Numbered from the stretch's first letter, positions 46,136-56,372 are shown. The stretch: DNA of 64,000 nucleotides from Bifidobacterium panos (GCF_012932445.1 NZ_JAAIIJ010000002.1:186001-250000), one strand, 5' to 3'. Notes: generated by a model not told the origin, from the letters alone. A program made the numbers and translations.

Positions 46136-46810
46136 TCAAGCCGTTTCAAGACGCTGGCGCACGAAGCCATCCAGCGCGGCGGCATCAATGCCTTCATATG
46201 AGTCGATGGAGGCGAATTGCGGGCCGACGGAAGTGTCGGAGCGAATCCAGCCGGTCTGCGCAATGGTGGTGGCACCGGAGGCGGCTCCCGCGCGCAAGCC
46301 GGACATGGAATCCTCCATCACCACGCAACGGGACATGTGCTCGGGGGCAATGCCCAGCTTCGCCGCGGCGGCCAGGTACGGCGCGGCATTCGGCTTGTGC
46401 TCGTAAGGGTCGTCGCCGCACACGTAGCCGGCGAACAGCCCTGACGCATGTTTCATAACGTTCTCGGCCATGCGGCGCTGCGATGTGGTGACCAACATGC
46501 ATGGCACATCGGCATCCTTAAGCGAGTGCAACACGTCGCGCACACCGTCGATCCACGGCAAGTGCGCCACTTCGGCGCGATACACATAATCCTTGACCTG
46601 CACGTCGATCTGCTCGACGCTCAGCGTGCAGCCGCGCTCGATCATGCGGAGGGCGATGTCGGGCACCGGCGTGCCGGAGTACTGCCAGCCGAGATCCTCA
46701 TCCCAATAGCCGCCGTTGGCGAGAGCCAGTTTGAGTTCGCCCTCATGCCACAGCGGTTCCGAATCGATCAGTGTGCCATCCAGATCCCAGAACACGGCTT
46801 CAAGCAGCAT
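46136..46810 (-). CDS. HAD-superfamily phosphatase/phosphomutase-like hydrolase
   Basis: A 224-residue protein with the catalytic pair of Asp in VFWDLDGTLIDSEPLW, motif II in MLVTTSQRRMAENV and motif III/IV in CVVMEDSMSGLRAGAASG. A helical cap lies between residues 18 and 80. This is the beta-phosphoglucomutase-like subfamily. The substrate is probably a small sugar phosphate but cannot be assigned. Confidence 0.9.
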   Translation of the reverse strand: MLLEAVFWDLDGTLIDSEPLWHEGELKLALANGGYWDEDLGWQYSGTPVPDIALRMIERGCTLSVEQIDVQVKDYVYRAEVAHLPWIDGVRDVLHSLKDADVPCMLVTTSQRRMAENVMKHASGLFAGYVCGDDPYEHKPNAAPYLAAAAKLGIAPEHMSRCVVMEDSMSGLRAGAASGATTIAQTGWIRSDTSVGPQFASIDSYEGIDAAALDGFVRQRLETA

Positions 46811-46880
46811 GATTCCTCCAACAGTAGCGGCTATAGATGCGTACCTCCATCACACCAAATCAACGTGACAAATCGGGCAG

Positions 46881-47441
46881 TCAGTAGCGCCAGACGATCA
46901 CCGATTTGGAATCGGCACCATCGGTTGTCTCATAATCATCGGAGGACGAGGGCAGCTCGCGCATGCGGGTGCGGATGGTGCGTCGCCACATGCGGGCGCT
47001 GTTGGAGCGGCGCATCTCCACGATGTCGCCGTCGCGACCGGCCGCGAACACACTGCCGTCTGCCGAGGTTTGCAGCCGCCTGTTCTGGCGGCGCAACTGG
47101 CGGTTCTCTTCCTGCAACTGCAGGATTCGGGTGACGCCCGCAAGGTTGATGCCCTCGTCCTGGCTCAGATGCTGGGCCTGAATCAGGCGGTCGACGTCGC
47201 GCAGGCAATACCGCCTCGCGCCGCCTTCGGTGCGCTGCGGCACCACCAGCCCGAGACGGTCGTATTGGCGCAGGGTTTGGGGGTGGATACGCGCCAATTC
47301 GGCTGCTTGGCCGACTGTGAACACAGGCAGTTCGATGTCGAAACCGGCGTTGTCGGCACCGTCCAAGTCGGCGCGCCCCAGCACCAGTGCGGTTGCACAC
47401 ATCGCGTACAGTTGGCGCATCTGCGGTGTCACCCGTGCCAT
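46881..47441 (-). CDS. hspR: Heat-shock repressor HspR (MerR family)
   Basis: A 186-residue repressor. The MerR helix-turn-helix (VFTVGQAAELARIHPQTLRQ then YDRLGLVVPQRTEGGARRYC) starts near residue 40 after an N-terminal extension. A coiled coil (QLQEENRQLRRQNRRLQ) follows. The C-terminal ~60 residues are extra compared with short HspR proteins. In actinobacteria HspR binds HAIR sites with DnaK as co-repressor. It is the last gene of dnaK-grpE-dnaJ-hspR and a matching HAIR site lies before dnaK. Confidence 0.93.
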   Translation of the reverse strand: MARVTPQMRQLYAMCATALVLGRADLDGADNAGFDIELPVFTVGQAAELARIHPQTLRQYDRLGLVVPQRTEGGARRYCLRDVDRLIQAQHLSQDEGINLAGVTRILQLQEENRQLRRQNRRLQTSADGSVFAAGRDGDIVEMRRSNSARMWRRTIRTRMRELPSSSDDYETTDGADSKSVIVWRY

Positions 47442-47467
47442 TGTTCACCTCCCCGGCCTAAAGTCAC

Positions 47468-48472
47468 TTACGCTCGTTGCAGAAACGCGCCCGCCGCCTT
47501 GTCGAACTCCTTGGCGGCATGCTTGGTCGCCATATTTGGCTTGGCAGGCACCTGAATCTCAACGAGCCCGATGAGATCGCCCGACTGGCCGCCCGACTGC
47601 ACGCCCTTGCCGCTCACCTTCACTTGCGTGCCGCTGGACGAACCGGCGGGCACCTTGAAGGTCACCGGCTTGCCGTCGAAATCAGTGACTTCGATCTTCG
47701 CACCGGCCACAGCCTCGCCCACGGTGACGGGCAACGGCATCACGATGTCAGACCCACGCAACGTGAATTTCGGGTCGGCGGCGACGCTGACCTGCAGATA
47801 CAGATCGCCCGCCTTGCCGCCGTTGCGCCCCGGCTTGCCCTTGCCGGCGAGACGAATCTTCTGCCCGTCCTTGACTCCGGCGGGAATATGCGTCTTGAAC
47901 TTCTTGCCACCCGCAGACAGCGACACCGTCGCGCCCTTGACAGCCTGGCGGAAGGTCAGGTTGATCTTCGAGGTGCGGTCCTCGCCGCGCTCGGGACGCG
48001 CCGGCTCCTCATAGCCCGCATGCCCGCCACCGTATGGCGCACCCGCCTGACCGGCACCAGCCGCGCCGCCGAACATCGAGAAGATGTCGCTGATATTCGG
48101 CTGCCCGCTGCCGGATGTCGAAAAACGAATGCGCGAGCCGCCCGGGCCGGCGCCGAACATCGAACCGAACATGTCGGAGAAGCTGGAGGCGTCGAAGCCG
48201 CCTTGACCGGAGCCTCCCGCGAATCGCGCGCCACCCATGCCGAACTGTCGGATGGCGTCGTATTTGCGGCGCTCTTCCTTGTTGCTCAGCACGTCGTAGG
48301 CTTCGGAGATGTCCTTGAACTTCTCCTCGGCTTCCTTGGTTTTGTTCACGTCGGGGTGATATTTGCGCGCCAGCTTGCGATAGGCCTTCTTGATGTCGTC
48401 GGCTGTGGCGTCCTTGGAGACACCGAGGACCTTGTAGAAATCCTTGTTCAGCCATTCATTCTCAGCCATCAC
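47468..48472 (-). CDS. dnaJ: DnaJ-type co-chaperone without zinc finger (CbpA-like)
   Basis: A 334-residue J-domain protein (a start three bases later is equivalent). The J domain at residues 8-75 has the HPD loop in [16 protein letters not shown] Gly/Phe-rich region (90-140) includes [15 protein letters not shown]. Two C-terminal substrate-binding domains ([32 protein letters not shown]) follow. The CxxCxGxG zinc-finger repeats of type I DnaJ are absent, so this is the type II partner of DnaK. Confidence 0.95.
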   Translation of the reverse strand: MMAENEWLNKDFYKVLGVSKDATADDIKKAYRKLARKYHPDVNKTKEAEEKFKDISEAYDVLSNKEERRKYDAIRQFGMGGARFAGGSGQGGFDASSFSDMFGSMFGAGPGGSRIRFSTSGSGQPNISDIFSMFGGAAGAGQAGAPYGGGHAGYEEPARPERGEDRTSKINLTFRQAVKGATVSLSAGGKKFKTHIPAGVKDGQKIRLAGKGKPGRNGGKAGDLYLQVSVAADPKFTLRGSDIVMPLPVTVGEAVAGAKIEVTDFDGKPVTFKVPAGSSSGTQVKVSGKGVQSGGQSGDLIGLVEIQVPAKPNMATKHAAKEFDKAAGAFLQRA

Positions 48473-48563
48473 TGCCTCCTTTCATGGTGATATGTGCTTA
48501 TGGTTACGCGGGTTACGCGCCCGCCTCTGGTCAATGGACACTTGACTTCGGTCAGCACTTTGG

Positions 48564-49187
48564 TCAGCTCTTGGGCGAGGCGACCACCACGCGAGCGGCG
48601 CGAATCACACGATCGCCGATGCGATAGCCTGCCTCCACCACGGTGTCGACGGTTTCCTTTTCGGCCGTTTCGTCCGGCTTGTGCAGAATCGCGTCGTGCT
48701 TGGTGGGATCGAAGTCCTCCCCCGCCTCACCGAACTTCTCGACGCCGAACTTCTCGAAGGTCTTGTCGATTTTCGCGGCGACGGCCTTGAATGAGTCGTC
48801 CATCTCGGAGTTCGCGCGAATGCGGTCGATGTCGTCCAAGGCGGGCAGCAGCGCGGTCAGCACGTCGATGATGCCGTGCTGGCGGAATCGCTCCTGCTCC
48901 TTGGCCGTGCGGTTGCGGAAGTTGACAAACTCCGCACGCTCACGTTGCAACGCCTCCAAGTAGTCCGCGGCTTCCTTCTTCGCCTTGCCCAGCGGGGTCA
49001 GCGAATCGTCGGCTTGCGCCTCGTCGTTCTGAGCGGCCGTCTCTTCCAACGGCTCAGCCTGTTCACCGGCATCTGCATCACAAGTGGCATCCGGCGCGGC
49101 GGCGGCATCCTGATCACTCAGGCCAGCCGCCGCGTCGTCCGCGTCGGGCAAATCCTTCAGGTAATCGTCCTTATTGAACTCAGCCAT
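48564..49187 (-). CDS. grpE: Nucleotide exchange factor GrpE
   Basis: A 207-residue protein with a long acidic N-terminus (residues 1-75, rich in Asp, Ala and Glu), a coiled-coil dimer helix (EAADYLEALQRERAEFVNFRNR) and the C-terminal beta domain with AILHKPDETAEKETV and GYRIGDRVIRAARVVVA. It releases ADP from DnaK. It starts 11 bp after dnaK ends. Confidence 0.96.
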   Translation of the reverse strand: MAEFNKDDYLKDLPDADDAAAGLSDQDAAAAPDATCDADAGEQAEPLEETAAQNDEAQADDSLTPLGKAKKEAADYLEALQRERAEFVNFRNRTAKEQERFRQHGIIDVLTALLPALDDIDRIRANSEMDDSFKAVAAKIDKTFEKFGVEKFGEAGEDFDPTKHDAILHKPDETAEKETVDTVVEAGYRIGDRVIRAARVVVASPKS

Positions 49188-49198
49188 GGGGTGCGCCC

Positions 49199-51076
49199 TT
49201 ACTTGTCGCCCTTGTCGTCATCGTCCACGACTTCGGCATCCACCACGTCGTCGTCGGAGGCGGAACCGCCCTCGCCAGCCACACCGGCACCCGCCTCCCC
49301 GGCGGCAGCGCCCTCGGCACCCTGCTGTGCGTACAGCGCCTGGCCGACCTTCTGCGCGGAGGTCATCAGCTCGCTTTGCGCGGTCTTGATCTTCTCGATG
49401 TCCTCGCCCTTCAGCGCCTCCTTCAGCTCGTTGACCTTGTCGGTGACCTCCTTGGCCACGTCGTCGGAGAGCTTGTCCTTGTTGTCGTTGACGAGCTTCT
49501 CGGTGGAATAGGCGAATGCCTCGGCCTGGTTGCGGGTCTCGGCCTCCTCCTTGCGTTTCTTGTCTTCGGCCTCGTGCGCCTCGGCCTCCTTGACCATGCG
49601 GTCGATCTCGTCCTTGGGCAGGCCCGAACCGCCGGTGATGGTCATGGACTGCTCCTTGCCGGTGCCCTTGTCCTTGGCGGAAACGTGCACGATGCCGTTG
49701 GCGTCGATATCGAACGTGACCTCGATCTGCGGCACGCCACGCGGAGCCGGCGCGATGCCGGTCAGCTCGAAAGTGCCCAGCGGCTTGTTGTCGCGCGCGA
49801 ACTCACGCTCGCCCTGATAGACCTGAATCAGCACGCTCGGCTGGTTGTCCTCAGCGGTGGAGAACACCTCGGAGCGCTTGGTCGGGATGGCGGTGTTGCG
49901 GTCGATGAGCTTGGTCATGATGCCGCCCTTGGTCTCGATGCCGAGCGACAGCGGCGTGACGTCGATCAACAGCACGTCCTTACGATCGCCCTTGATGACA
50001 CCCGACTGCACGGCCGCACCCACGGCCACGACCTCATCCGGGTTGACGGACTGGTTCGCTTCCTTGCCGCCGGTGAGCTCCTTGACGAGCTCCTTGACGG
50101 CGGGCATACGGGTGGAACCGCCCACCAACACCACATGGTCGATGTCGGAAACGGAGATGCCCGCGTCCGAAAGCACGTTGTTGAACGGCGTGCGGCAACG
50201 GCCCAGCAAATCGGAGGTCATCTCCTCGAAGTGGGCGCGCGTGAGCGTTTCGTCCAGATGCACCGGCGTGCCGTCGGGCGTCATGGCCAGGTACTGCATG
50301 GAGATGGAGGTGCTGGTCGAGCTCGACAGCTCCTTCTTGGCCTGTTCGGAGGCTTCCTTCAGACGCTGCAGGGCGATCTTATCCTTGCTCAGGTCCACGC
50401 CGTACTTGTTCTTGACTTCGCCGACGAGCCAATCGATGATCTTCTGATCCCAGTCGTCGCCGCCCAAGCGGTTGTCGCCGTTGGTGGCCTGCACCTGGAT
50501 GGTGGAGAAGCCGTCGTCGTCCTTGCCGATTTCCAGCAGGGAGACGTCGAAGGTGCCGCCGCCCAGGTCGAAGACCAGAATGCGCTCGTCTTCCTTGCCT
50601 TTCTCCAGGCCGTAGGCCAGCGCGGCCGCGGTCGGCTCGTTGATGATGCGCAGCACGTTCAGGCCCGCGATCTTGCCGGCGTCTTTGGTGGCCTGGCGCT
50701 GGGCGTCATTGAAGTAGGCCGGGCAGGTGATCACCGCGTCGGTGACCGGCTCGCCCAGATAGGCTTCAGCATCGCGCTTGAGCTTCATCAGGATCTGCGC
50801 GGAGATTTCCTGCGGCGTCCACTTCTTGTCGTCGATTTCCACTGTCCAGTCGGTGCCCATGTGGCGCTTGACGGAGCTGATGGTGCGGTCGACGTTGGTG
50901 ACGGCCTGACGCTTGGCGACTTCGCCGACGAGGATTTCGCCGGACTTGGAGAAGGCGACCACGGACGGCGTGGTGCGCGCGCCTTCGGCGTTGACGATGA
51001 CGGTGGGTTCGCCGCCTTCCAGCGTTGCGATGCAGGAATTCGTGGTGCCCAGATCGATACCAACTGCACGTGCCAT
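49199..51076 (-). CDS. dnaK: Chaperone DnaK (Hsp70)
   Basis: The product is 625 residues from the ATG at 51076, which has AAAGGAG upstream and gives [15 protein letters not shown]. The ATPase domain shows [30 protein letters not shown] and [12 protein letters not shown]. The linker [15 protein letters not shown] and substrate domain follow, then a lid and an acidic tail. An upstream in-frame extension of 36 codons runs through the promoter region and is rejected. It is first gene of the heat-shock operon and controlled by the HAIR site at 51187. Confidence 0.99.
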   Translation of the reverse strand: MARAVGIDLGTTNSCIATLEGGEPTVIVNAEGARTTPSVVAFSKSGEILVGEVAKRQAVTNVDRTISSVKRHMGTDWTVEIDDKKWTPQEISAQILMKLKRDAEAYLGEPVTDAVITCPAYFNDAQRQATKDAGKIAGLNVLRIINEPTAAALAYGLEKGKEDERILVFDLGGGTFDVSLLEIGKDDDGFSTIQVQATNGDNRLGGDDWDQKIIDWLVGEVKNKYGVDLSKDKIALQRLKEASEQAKKELSSSTSTSISMQYLAMTPDGTPVHLDETLTRAHFEEMTSDLLGRCRTPFNNVLSDAGISVSDIDHVVLVGGSTRMPAVKELVKELTGGKEANQSVNPDEVVAVGAAVQSGVIKGDRKDVLLIDVTPLSLGIETKGGIMTKLIDRNTAIPTKRSEVFSTAEDNQPSVLIQVYQGEREFARDNKPLGTFELTGIAPAPRGVPQIEVTFDIDANGIVHVSAKDKGTGKEQSMTITGGSGLPKDEIDRMVKEAEAHEAEDKKRKEEAETRNQAEAFAYSTEKLVNDNKDKLSDDVAKEVTDKVNELKEALKGEDIEKIKTAQSELMTSAQKVGQALYAQQGAEGAAAGEAGAGVAGEGGSASDDDVVDAEVVDDDDKGDK

Positions 51077-51186
51077 AATTGATGACTCCTTTTTATCTGT
51101 GCGCCCCGCCTCGCTGGCGGCACGCGGTTCGTGTTTCACGGTGTTCCGCTCACGTCTTGCCCGAGCCTCACAACCCGTTTTCAAAA

Positions 51187-51207
51187 CTTGAGCCTACACC
51201 ACTCAAC
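51187..51207. promoter_or_regulatory. HAIR operator (HspR binding site) before dnaK
   Basis: CTTGAGC-N7-ACTCAAC matches the known HspR-associated inverted repeat CTTGAGT-N7-ACTCAAG with one mismatch per half and the correct spacing. It lies 111 bp upstream of the dnaK ATG. With hspR at the operon's end this makes a self-limiting loop. Confidence 0.88.
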
Positions 51208-51263
51208 TTTCGTTCGTCAACTTTTATTCCCACATTTTTCACAACACAGCACCATCGAGCAAC

Positions 51264-51447
51264 TGGCAAAGTAAAGTTGCCAGTTTTGTCGCAAATTGGC
51301 AAAGTAAAGTTGCCAGTTTTCATGCATATTGGCAAAGTAGAACTGCCAGTTCCGGCACATATTGGCAAAGTAAAGTTGCCAGTTCTGGCATATATTGGTA
51401 AAGTAAAGTTACCAGTTTTGGTACATAGTGGTAAAGTAAAGTTGCCA
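51264..51447. repeat. Six short palindromes at an exact 33-bp period
   Basis: Units of the form TGGCAA-AGTAAAG-TTGCCA start at 51264, 51297, 51330, 51363, 51396 and 51429. The linking 14 bp are variable, for example GTTTTGTCGCAAAT. Unit 5 reads TGGTAA...TTACCA, changed in both arms; unit 6 changes one arm only; unit 3 keeps the outer five pairs. The array fills the space between the dnaK HAIR site and the DUF4143 ATPase start (51481). Open frames through it encode repeated TGNFTLP or GKVKLP peptides but have no supporting signals. Confidence 0.9.
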
Positions 51448-51480
51448 GTTCCAGCCGGCATGCCATAGGGAGAAACCGCC

Positions 51481-52854
51481 ATGAATCCAATAATCGCAAG
51501 CATCCTGCAGGATTTCTCACTTGACGACTATCTGCCGATCACCCCCCGCGACCTTGATCTCGGCGAGCCGCTCCAGCCCAAAAAAGGCAATCTCGTCAAG
51601 GTCATTATCGGCATGCGCCGAAGCGGCAAAAGCTACCGTCTGTTTCAGGAGATGAATTCGCTGATGGCCAGTGGCGTCAGCCCCGAGCGCATCTGTTATT
51701 TCAATTTCGAAGACGACCGCCTCTCCCCCGTCACTGCCGAGACCGGAGACGAAGTTCTGGAAACGTTCCGCGCGCTCCATCCCGAAGCTGCGGAGCAGGG
51801 AATCTATCTGTTCTTTGACGAGTTGCAGGAAATGCAGAATTGGGGTTCATGGTTGCGGCGCATCGTAGATACGAACAAGGCGACCATTTATATAAGCGGG
51901 TCGTCTTCGAAGATGCTGTCAACACAGATTGCCACCGAATTTCGCGGCAGAGCCATCGATTTCGAGCTGTTGCCGTACTCGTTCCGCGAGATTGCGCGCA
52001 ACCGAGGGCTGCTCGACGCCCGTAGCGGCGCGAGCACGGCCGTTTTTTCGACCGCCCAGCGAGCCAAGCTGCGCAACGCATTCGGCGAGTACCTGCAACG
52101 AGGCGGCTTTCCGGCAGCCCAGGAATTGCCGGAACAGCTGGCCATTCCACTGCTGCAATCGTATGCACAGCGTGTCGTTTCGCGTGATGTGGTGGAGCGC
52201 CACAACATCTCCCGCCCGCGCGTGGCGACGGCGTTCGCACGACGCGTTCTGAACTCGAACGGCAAGCAACTGTCAATTCGCAAAACGGAAAACACGCTGC
52301 GCTCTATGGGTCTGCCGACCAGCCGCGAACTGTTGTCCGACATGCTGTCGTATCTGGAAGAGGCTTATCTGATATTCCAGATCCGCGATTTTTCATTCGC
52401 CTTGAGCGAGAGCACGACCAGCACACCGAAGATTTACGCCATCGACCCGGGGCTGGCCGCCGCCAACGCGAACGCGAACATCAACGACGAAGGTCAGCGC
52501 TTGGAAGACGCGGTGTATCTGGAGCTGCGCAGACGAACCATCGGCACCCGGCGCGGCACGATTTCGTCGTATCACACAACAACACATGGTTACGAAATCG
52601 ACTTTGTGGTCGGCGACGAGCTGGACGGACGCCCTTACGAGCTGTATCAAGTCACTGACTCGGTTAGCGATCCGCACACTCGCGAGCGCGAGTTGCGCGC
52701 GCTGTGGGAAGCAATGGACGATTCGGGCCTGACCTGCGGCACACTCATCGTGGGCGAAGGCGAAGACGCCACATACGAGAACCAGTCCGAGGGTGGCACG
52801 AAGCATACTGTTACGCAGATTCCCGCGTGGAAATGGATGTTGCAGAGCGACTGA
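51481..52854 (+). CDS. AAA-type ATPase with DUF4143-like C-terminus (first of two)
   Basis: A 457-residue protein. P-loop GMRRSGKSYRLFQEM lies at about residues 41-55, Walker B is IYLFFDELQEM and sensor 1 is TIYISGSSSK. The C-terminal part (from about 240) includes KIYAIDPGLAAANAN, LEDAVYLELRRR and YEIDFVVGDELDGRPYELYQV, which matches the restriction-endonuclease-like DUF4143 tail with a D-x-E/V-type core. Such ATPases are widespread and unassigned. It lies directly after the 33-bp palindrome array. Confidence 0.85.
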   Translation: MNPIIASILQDFSLDDYLPITPRDLDLGEPLQPKKGNLVKVIIGMRRSGKSYRLFQEMNSLMASGVSPERICYFNFEDDRLSPVTAETGDEVLETFRALHPEAAEQGIYLFFDELQEMQNWGSWLRRIVDTNKATIYISGSSSKMLSTQIATEFRGRAIDFELLPYSFREIARNRGLLDARSGASTAVFSTAQRAKLRNAFGEYLQRGGFPAAQELPEQLAIPLLQSYAQRVVSRDVVERHNISRPRVATAFARRVLNSNGKQLSIRKTENTLRSMGLPTSRELLSDMLSYLEEAYLIFQIRDFSFALSESTTSTPKIYAIDPGLAAANANANINDEGQRLEDAVYLELRRRTIGTRRGTISSYHTTTHGYEIDFVVGDELDGRPYELYQVTDSVSDPHTRERELRALWEAMDDSGLTCGTLIVGEGEDATYENQSEGGTKHTVTQIPAWKWMLQSD

Positions 52855-52944
52855 GGCAACCAGATATAACGGGTTTGAAAGCGCATCAAACTCGTTTTGC
52901 AATCGTTGTCAGTATGAGGTATCTTGGATAGCAATTGAGAAAGC

Positions 52945-52958
52945 ACAAACGCGTTGAA
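52945..52958. promoter_or_regulatory. Candidate LacI-family operator before malQ
   Basis: ACAAACGCGTTGAA contains the CG-centred palindrome AACGCGTT (52948-52955), about 60 bp before the malQ start. A half-site-like ACGTTTGCAAAAC lies at 52983-52995. LacI-family proteins often bind CG-centred palindromes and one is encoded just downstream of malQ. Confidence 0.35.
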
Positions 52959-53017
52959 ATTCAGTGTTGAGTTTCATAGAAGACGTTTGCAAAACATTCA
53001 GGAAGGGCAGGGGCATT

Positions 53018-55189
53018 ATGACCGATAGCACACCATGCACGGAAAGCGCCGAACGTCTCGCGCGCCCGCTGATTCGTCTCGCCAAGGCGAACGGATTGTC
53101 CACTTCATACATCGACCAGCTTGGCACTTACACCGAAATCAGCGACGAGGCGCTGGTGGCCGTGCTCGCGGCGCTCGGGGTCGATGCTTCCAGCAGCGAA
53201 GCCATCACCGCTTCCACGGCCGCACTCGAAGAGCGTCAGCGTAAGCAGCTGATGCCTCCCACCATTGTCGTCACCACCAACGAAGCGGCGGCCATCGAGC
53301 TGAACTGCGCGCCGGACGTGGATATCACCGCCGCCATCACGCTTGAGGACGGCACCACGTTCGCCGGCGACATCACCACCCTGCCAAATCCGAACTCCAG
53401 CCATGCCACGCTCGCCATCAGCCCCGACCTGCCGATGGGATACCACACCCTGCACGTCAAGGCCGGCGGGCGTGAAGCCAGCGCCACCATCATCTGCGCT
53501 CCCGCGCGCATCGAGCTGCCGCAAGCCGTCGCCGAACACCAGCGCTGGGGTTGGATGACGCAGATGTACTCCGTCCGCTCGTACGAATCGTGGGGTGTGG
53601 GCGATTACGGTGATCTCAAGCGACTGCTGACGGACGCGGCCACCAAGTCCGGCGCCGATTTCATGCTCATCAACCCGATTCACGCCGGCGCGCCACAGCC
53701 CCCGCTGGAGCCGTCGCCTTATCTGCCCGAATCGCGACGATTCCTCAACGTCACGTACATCCGCCCGCAGGATATCCCCGAATACGCCGAACTGCCCGCC
53801 GCCGCGCTGAGCCAAGTGAGCGCATTGCACGCTTCGGTGGCGAGCCGCAACGAGGATGCGGATCCGATGGATATCAACGCGGCTTGGGAAGCCAAACGCC
53901 CCGCCCTGCGCATCATCTTCGACGCGGGCCGCTCGCCCGAGCGCCAAGCCGCGTTCGAGGCGTTCGCAACAGCCGCCGGCCCGGATCTGGACTCATTCGC
54001 GGCATGGTGCGTCTGCTTCGAGGTGTGGGGCGCGCCGTGGGCAGACAACCCGTGGTTCAGCGAAACGACCGTCACCGACGAATCGGTGCGGCGTCTGATC
54101 GCCGAGCACCGCGATCTGTTCGAGTTCAACCGTTGGCTGCAGTGGATCGCCGCCGAGCAGGTGACCGCCGCCCAGCGCGCCGCCCTCGATTCGGGCATGG
54201 CCGTCGGCCTCATGCAGGACATGGCCGTGGGTGTGCATGGCTTGGGCGCCGACGCCTGGGCCAACCCGGAGCGCTTCGCCGCCAGCGGGGTCACCGTGGG
54301 CTGCCCGCCTGATTTCTACAACCAGCAAGGCCAGGATTGGGGTCAACCGCCGTTCAACCCGCGCTATCTTGAAGCCACCGGCTATCAGGTGTACCGCGAG
54401 ATGGTGCACTCGATGTACGAGCATGCGGGTGCGGTGCGCATCGACCATGTGCTCGGTTTGTTCCGCCTGTGGTGGATTCCGCAGGGTCTCGGCGCGCGCA
54501 ACGGCGCCTATGTGAACTACGACCACGAGGCCATGCTGGGTGTGCTCGCCATCGAGGCGACGCGCGTGGGCGGCATGGTCATCGGCGAAGACCTGGGCAC
54601 TGTGCCCGATTACGCGCGGCGCATTCTCGCCGATCACGGCGTGCTCGGCACCGAAGTCGAATGGTTCGCGCGCGTGGACAACTCGCCCAACGCGGGCGAT
54701 CCGTACGCTCCGCCGTCCGATTATCGCCGTCAGGCGCTGGCTTCCGTGGTCACGCACGACCTGCCGCCCACCGCCGGCTATCTCAATTTCGAACACGTCG
54801 CATTGCGCGAGCAGCTGCATCTGGTGGACGACCCCGCGGCCTTCCGCAAGTCCGCCGAAGCCGAGCAGCACGCCATGATGGAGCGCTTGGTGGAAAGCAG
54901 CTACATCACGCCCGAGGTCGCCGCCGACGTGCCCGCGCACGAACAGCAGATCGTCGAGGCAATGCACACCATGCTGTGCGACACCCCCTCGCTGCTGTTG
55001 CAAGCCGCCCTGGTGGACGGCGTGGGCGAGCATCGTGCGCAGAACCAGCCGGGCACCTCCAGCGAATACTCGAACTGGCGCGTGCCGCTGGCCGACGCAA
55101 ACGGCCACGTCGTGCTCACAGGCGATGTATTCGATTCGCCCCGCCTTAAGTCCCTATCCCAAGTCATGCGCGCCGGCGTCGGCCAATAA
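53018..55189 (+). CDS. malQ: 4-alpha-glucanotransferase (amylomaltase)
   Basis: A 723-residue GH77 enzyme that moves glucan segments between maltodextrins. Substrate loop: QMYSVRSYESWGVGDYGDL. The catalytic nucleophile Asp is in AVRIDHVLGLFRLWWIP, the acid/base Glu in VIGEDLGTVPDYARR, and the third Asp in VVTHDLPPTAGYL. An N-terminal domain of about 170 residues is typical of the long actinobacterial form. The ATG at 53018 has AGGAAGGG upstream. The following LacI-type gene is the likely regulator. Confidence 0.97.
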   Translation: MTDSTPCTESAERLARPLIRLAKANGLSTSYIDQLGTYTEISDEALVAVLAALGVDASSSEAITASTAALEERQRKQLMPPTIVVTTNEAAAIELNCAPDVDITAAITLEDGTTFAGDITTLPNPNSSHATLAISPDLPMGYHTLHVKAGGREASATIICAPARIELPQAVAEHQRWGWMTQMYSVRSYESWGVGDYGDLKRLLTDAATKSGADFMLINPIHAGAPQPPLEPSPYLPESRRFLNVTYIRPQDIPEYAELPAAALSQVSALHASVASRNEDADPMDINAAWEAKRPALRIIFDAGRSPERQAAFEAFATAAGPDLDSFAAWCVCFEVWGAPWADNPWFSETTVTDESVRRLIAEHRDLFEFNRWLQWIAAEQVTAAQRAALDSGMAVGLMQDMAVGVHGLGADAWANPERFAASGVTVGCPPDFYNQQGQDWGQPPFNPRYLEATGYQVYREMVHSMYEHAGAVRIDHVLGLFRLWWIPQGLGARNGAYVNYDHEAMLGVLAIEATRVGGMVIGEDLGTVPDYARRILADHGVLGTEVEWFARVDNSPNAGDPYAPPSDYRRQALASVVTHDLPPTAGYLNFEHVALREQLHLVDDPAAFRKSAEAEQHAMMERLVESSYITPEVAADVPAHEQQIVEAMHTMLCDTPSLLLQAALVDGVGEHRAQNQPGTSSEYSNWRVPLADANGHVVLTGDVFDSPRLKSLSQVMRAGVGQ

Positions 55190-55334
55190 CGGAGGCTTCT
55201 CCAAACCACCTACCACCTCCACAGGCACAAATAAGCTTGAGGGAGGCAAGGAAGAGGGCGTGGGCGGAGCTATGATACGGTCATAAGCGTTGTCAGCACC
55301 ATTGTCATAGCACCGTCGCCACGAAGGAGGTCTC

Positions 55335-56372
55335 ATGGCGCAGGCGAGCATTCAGGCGGTCGCCCGCGAGGCCGGCGTGTCCGTTTCCACAGTGTCGCGC
55401 GCTTTCGCCAAGCCTGATCTGGTGTTGCCGGAAACCCGCGAGCGCGTGCTGGCCGCGGCCGAGAAGTTGGATTATCGCATTTCACGTTCCGCCGCTGCGC
55501 TCAAATCCGGACAGTCGTTGCGCATCGCGGTGCTGATGAGTGCCTCCATTGCCACTTGGTTCAACGCGAACGTTTACGCCGGCCTCGATTCGGTATTCCA
55601 CCCGGCGGGCTACGACCTGTCCGTGTTCCCCATGTCCACCGCCGCCGAGCGCAGCGAGTTTTTCGGCAACCTGCCCGTGCGGCGCAATGCCGACGCCGTG
55701 GTGGTGTGTTCGTTCGACATCGAACCGAGCGAAGTGAGCAAGCTCAAGGCCATGAATGTGCCGATTGTGGGCGTCAATATCCCCTCCAACGACGGCTTCG
55801 ACGCAGGTGTGAGTATTGACGACAGCACCGCCGAGCGCATTGCCGTGGATCATCTGGTGGCGTTGGGGCATCGTGACATTGCGTTTGTGGGTTATGGCGA
55901 CGATATACATTCCACGTTGCGTTTCTCCGCAAGCGCGCGTTTGGAAGGGTTCTTGGATGCCTGCGCCAGATACGCCGACGTGACACCGATTCCGCTGTTG
56001 CTGGGCTCCTCCGACGATCCGGCGAACGAGGCGTTGCAGCTCATCATCGCCGCACCTCACGCGCCTTCCGCCGTGTGCTTGGCCGACGACGAGCTGGCCA
56101 TTCCCGTGCTGTTCCGTTTGCGTCAGTACGGCACGCATGTCCCGCAGGATATATCGCTTATCGGTTTCGACGACAATCGCTATGCCGCCGGCCTAGGGCT
56201 GACCACCGTGCATCAGGATCCTTTTGCCATGGGTGCGCAGGCCGCCCGCAAGACCTTGGAGCTGATGTCCCCCGCCTCCAACCAGGAAGGCGAGCTCTCG
56301 TCACGGTTCATCACCCCGCAAGCCCAGCTCATCCTGCGCGAAACCACCGCCCCGAAGCTCCCTCTTTCGTGA
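55335..56372 (+). CDS. LacI-family transcriptional regulator (maltose-type)
   Basis: A 345-residue repressor. The DNA-binding domain SIQAVAREAGVSVSTVSRAF and the hinge YRISRSAAALKSGQSL are followed by a periplasmic-binding-like sugar domain (IAVLMSASIATWFNANVYAG; SLIGFDDNRYAAGLGLTTV). GAAGGAGG precedes the ATG. Position next to malQ suggests control of maltodextrin use. The inducer is not known. Confidence 0.93.
   Translation: MAQASIQAVAREAGVSVSTVSRAFAKPDLVLPETRERVLAAAEKLDYRISRSAAALKSGQSLRIAVLMSASIATWFNANVYAGLDSVFHPAGYDLSVFPMSTAAERSEFFGNLPVRRNADAVVVCSFDIEPSEVSKLKAMNVPIVGVNIPSNDGFDAGVSIDDSTAERIAVDHLVALGHRDIAFVGYGDDIHSTLRFSASARLEGFLDACARYADVTPIPLLLGSSDDPANEALQLIIAAPHAPSAVCLADDELAIPVLFRLRQYGTHVPQDISLIGFDDNRYAAGLGLTTVHQDPFAMGAQAARKTLELMSPASNQEGELSSRFITPQAQLILRETTAPKLPLS

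Noticed and set aside
51168-51503. Short gene encoding TGNFTLP repeats
   Set aside because: The 33-bp period keeps all frames open; no start signals, and it lies across the dnaK HAIR operator.
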